This document shows positions 44,575 through 46,701 of a stretch of 46,701 bases of DNA, one piece after another. The number at the start of each line of letters is the position of its first letter. Positions within the stretch are counted from its first letter, which is position 1. The position numbers and the translations under genes are program-made. Origin of the DNA: Bacteroidota bacterium (GTDB lineage: Bacteria; Bacteroidota; Ignavibacteria; UBA10030); assembly GCA_021813905.1 (NCBI GenBank), contig JAKAJH010000026.1, positions 1-46,701 on the forward strand, written 5' to 3'. The notes beneath the pieces were generated by a model. It did not search any database. It was not told the DNA's origin and saw nothing but the letters and a program-made list of their open reading frames with translations.

Positions 44575-45903
44575 ATGAGAAGAATCATTACCATGCTCGC
44601 CGTCCTGATGGCCGTTGCGTCGGTCGTCAGCCTGGCGCAGGTGACCGGCACTGTCAACTGGCAGTGGCAGTTTGTGAAGTTTTTCCCCGACACGACCACG
44701 CTGGTGGACAAGTCCCTGGGTGGCCATGGTGTCGCAGTGGATCCCGATGGGAAAGTGTGGGTGCAGATGTACGGGACAACGGACAGTATTGCCGTCGGCG
44801 GCGGCAAGTATGCCAGATGTCGCGTGATCTATTGCTTCAATCCGAACGGAACGCAGGCATCGTTCTCGCCGATCAAGACTGTCACGGTCGGGGCGGTGAC
44901 CGATACGCTCTGGAACAGCAACCGCGGTATGGAAGCGGATCACGATGGAAACATCGTCTTCGCCTCGTATGATGCGCTGTACAAGCTGAACTACAAGACG
45001 GGTGCGGGCATGGCCAAGGGTCAGCCGTATCCCGGCAACACGCTGATCAAGCCGGCGTTCGATGCGGCGAATGATGTGTTCTGCGGATTCGTCATTCCGA
45101 AGGGCCCGATCTTCATCCTGAACCCGGCGGACCTCTCCCTGGTCGGCAACGCGGTTGACAGCGCCAGCGGCTACAGCCGCGTCGTGGAAGTCTCCGACGA
45201 CGCCAACACGATTTACTGGACGGCCTATACGAATTCCGAAGGCGTGCAGGTGTACACGAGCGCCAACGGAACACTTGGACCGTACGCGTTGGGCGCGCCG
45301 ATCGGCGGCCTGTATCCGGAAGGTGCCGGCTGGTGCCGCAAGACCGGTGCAAAGCTGCTCTATATCGGCTCCGGTGACGGCGTTACGTCGAACCCGACCA
45401 TGAACCGCTCAAAGTGGGGATACTACGGTTACGATCCGGCCACACACGCCATTCGCGACAGCATCTTCTGGAATGGCGCCAACGCCACTCTGGATCCTCG
45501 CCCGCGCGGTATCGCGTTCAGCCCCGCCGGCGACACGGCGTATCTCTGCCAGTTCAATGCCGGTTCGATTTCTGCAATTCAGATGTTCAAGCGCGTTGCC
45601 CGCACCACCGCCGTCGAACCGGTTGACAACGGTGTCGTGAAGGGATATGCGCTGTCGCAGAACTATCCGAACCCGTTCAACCCGACCACGCAGATCCAGT
45701 TCTCGGTCGGCAAGGCGGGCTTCACCACGCTGCGTGTGTACGATGTGCTGGGCCGCGAAGTGGCGACACTCGTGAACCAGGAAATGAACGTCGGTGCGCA
45801 CACGGTGACGTTTGACGCGTCGAGCCTCACCTCGGGCACGTATCTGTATGAACTCCGCTCGGGCGATGTGCGTCTCGTCAACAAGATGGTTCTGATGAAG
45901 TAA
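44575..45903 (+). CDS. T9SS-secreted beta-propeller protein
   Basis: A 442-residue protein with a signal peptide (about 1-20, ending SLAQ), propeller-like repeats (GHGVAVDPDGKVWVQMYG, GMEADHDGNIVFASY) and a type A T9SS sorting domain in the last 80 residues (NYPNPFNPTT to KMVLMK). It is related in style to the IPT lipoprotein before it. ATG 44575 has CGAGGAGG immediately upstream; the longer opening from 44470 overlaps the promoter. Confidence 0.87.
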   Translation: MRRIITMLAVLMAVASVVSLAQVTGTVNWQWQFVKFFPDTTTLVDKSLGGHGVAVDPDGKVWVQMYGTTDSIAVGGGKYARCRVIYCFNPNGTQASFSPIKTVTVGAVTDTLWNSNRGMEADHDGNIVFASYDALYKLNYKTGAGMAKGQPYPGNTLIKPAFDAANDVFCGFVIPKGPIFILNPADLSLVGNAVDSASGYSRVVEVSDDANTIYWTAYTNSEGVQVYTSANGTLGPYALGAPIGGLYPEGAGWCRKTGAKLLYIGSGDGVTSNPTMNRSKWGYYGYDPATHAIRDSIFWNGANATLDPRPRGIAFSPAGDTAYLCQFNAGSISAIQMFKRVARTTAVEPVDNGVVKGYALSQNYPNPFNPTTQIQFSVGKAGFTTLRVYDVLGREVATLVNQEMNVGAHTVTFDASSLTSGTYLYELRSGDVRLVNKMVLMK

Positions 45904-45959
45904 GAGTGCTCCTAGCCTCCGGGCGTGCACAACGCCTGCGCTGTGATCCTCGATTCTCG

Positions 45960-45994
45960 AAGGGCATCCGCTTCGGCGGATGCCCTTTGCTTTT
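45960..45994 (+). terminator. Intrinsic terminator after the T9SS propeller gene
   Basis: AAGGGCATCCG (45960-45970) pairs perfectly with CGGATGCCCTT (45977-45987) around a six-base loop, followed by TGCTTTTC. Confidence 0.92.
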
Positions 45995-46011
45995 CTCCCC
46001 CCTCCGGTTTC

Positions 46012-46040
46012 TTGAATGTCGCGGCGTGGGATGGTATATT
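46012..46040 (+). promoter_or_regulatory. Promoter of radA
   Basis: TTGAAT, 17 bases, TATATT; the start is expected near 46047, about 27 bases before the ATG. Confidence 0.6.
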
Positions 46041-46073
46041 GAAACGACCGGACCGCACGCGTCCCTCGAACCA

Positions 46074-46701
46074 ATGTCCAAAGCGCTGACCAAATACGTC
46101 TGCCAGTCCTGCGGGTACGTCTCGCCGCGTTGGATCGGCAAGTGTCCGAACTGCAGTTCGTGGAATACATTCGTCGAAGAGGCGCCGCCGCCGGTCAAAG
46201 CCTCGCGGCGGACCGGAACCGCCTCCAAGCTCGAGCCGGTCCCGCTTGATGCTGTTGACGCGGAGGAGACCGCCCGCGTGCGGATCGGCATCTCCGAATT
46301 TGACCGGGTGCTGGGTGGAGGCCTGGTGCCGGGCTCGCTCGTGCTGCTCGGAGGCGATCCGGGCATCGGCAAATCCACGCTTATGATGCAGGCGGCCCTG
46401 CATCTGAAGGACCAGGTGATCCTCTATGTCACCGGTGAGGAATCGGTCCGCCAGATCAAGCTTCGCGCTGATCGCCTGCAGGGAGCGGAGACGCACCACG
46501 TCCAGCTGCTTGCCGAAACAAATCTCGACTTCATCCTCGATATCATCGATCGCGCCGAACCTGACCTGGTGGTCGTCGATTCGATTCAGACCATGTACCG
46601 ACCCGGTCTCGAAAGCGCTCCGGGCAGTGTCAGCCAGGTGCGGGAGTCCGCGGCACTGCTCCTGCGCCTTGCAAAGACAAAGGGCATCCCAATTTTCATT
46701 G
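46074..46701 (+). CDS. radA: DNA repair protein RadA/Sms (N-terminal part, cut by window end)
   Basis: The first 209 codons are present. A C4 zinc finger (C10, C13, C24, C27) is followed by the RecA-like ATPase with Walker A GGDPGIGKST at 93-102 and Walker B LVVVDSIQT. RadA is a helicase-like protein that promotes branch migration in recombination repair. The KNRFG motif and LonP-like domain lie beyond the window. ATG 46074 gives the usual short start before the zinc finger; no strong ribosome-binding site is seen. Confidence 0.97.
   Translation, partial: MSKALTKYVCQSCGYVSPRWIGKCPNCSSWNTFVEEAPPPVKASRRTGTASKLEPVPLDAVDAEETARVRIGISEFDRVLGGGLVPGSLVLLGGDPGIGKSTLMMQAALHLKDQVILYVTGEESVRQIKLRADRLQGAETHHVQLLAETNLDFILDIIDRAEPDLVVVDSIQTMYRPGLESAPGSVSQVRESAALLLRLAKTKGIPIFI

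Noticed and set aside
1-46701. CRISPR arrays, insertion sequences, rRNA genes, prophage genes
   Set aside because: No regularly spaced repeats, transposase or integrase motifs, rRNA signatures or phage structural genes were seen.

Overview
The window looks like a chromosomal piece of a GC-rich bacterium of the FCB group (Bacteroidota, Ignavibacteria or a relative). Three things point there. Secreted proteins carry C-terminal type IX secretion (T9SS) sorting domains of the NYPNPFNP...LVLMK type. A PorV/PorQ-family protein and a TonB receptor with a carboxypeptidase-like N-terminal domain are present. Many promoters fit TTG-N20-TAnnTT, close to the Bacteroidota housekeeping consensus. The species cannot be named from the sequence alone.

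Layout. 1-3122: a regulatory block with the end of a sensor kinase, an NtrC-type sigma-54 activator, and then, behind a near-consensus sigma-54 promoter, a stand-alone Fis-type DNA-binding protein, a one-helix membrane microprotein and a receiver-like protein. 3272-8818: a group 3b [NiFe] hydrogenase operon (hydB, a cyclic-nucleotide-binding-domain protein, hydG, hydD, hydA), then a YbaK-type deacylase and the hydrogenase maturation protease, closed by a strong hairpin. 9072-10298: a secreted papain-type peptidase. 11063-13378: a chemoreceptor and CheW. 13724-17329: a large membrane hybrid histidine kinase. 17547-19337: an unknown secreted protein and a secreted DRGH nuclease.

19400-28473: about 9 kb bounded by an 84-base direct repeat. 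The right copy is the 3' part of an intact tRNA-Pro(TGG) plus its terminator. The left copy is the 3' half of a different tRNA-Pro (CGG anticodon). This is the geometry of an island inserted at a tRNA. Inside are an unrecognised 340-residue protein paired with a membrane zinc-finger anti-sigma protein carrying a large extracytoplasmic domain, a secreted TPR protein and a 1449-residue T9SS-secreted LamG protein. No integrase is visible.

28605-36471: housekeeping and envelope genes: a DoxX-like protein (-), a dicarboxylate/glutamate symporter, an operon on the minus strand (TPR lipoprotein, DUF4292 lipoprotein, EnvC-like protein), an ATP-grasp protein and a CpoB/YbgF-like lipoprotein. 36694-45903: an outer-membrane and secretion gene set: TonB receptor, Fn3/T9SS protein, PorV-like protein, IPT/TIG propeller lipoprotein and T9SS propeller protein. 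46074 to the end: the start of radA.

The most novel-looking parts are the sigma-like/anti-sigma pair in the tRNA-bounded segment, and the sigma-54-driven orphan Fis/microprotein/receiver trio placed between a two-component system and a hydrogenase operon.
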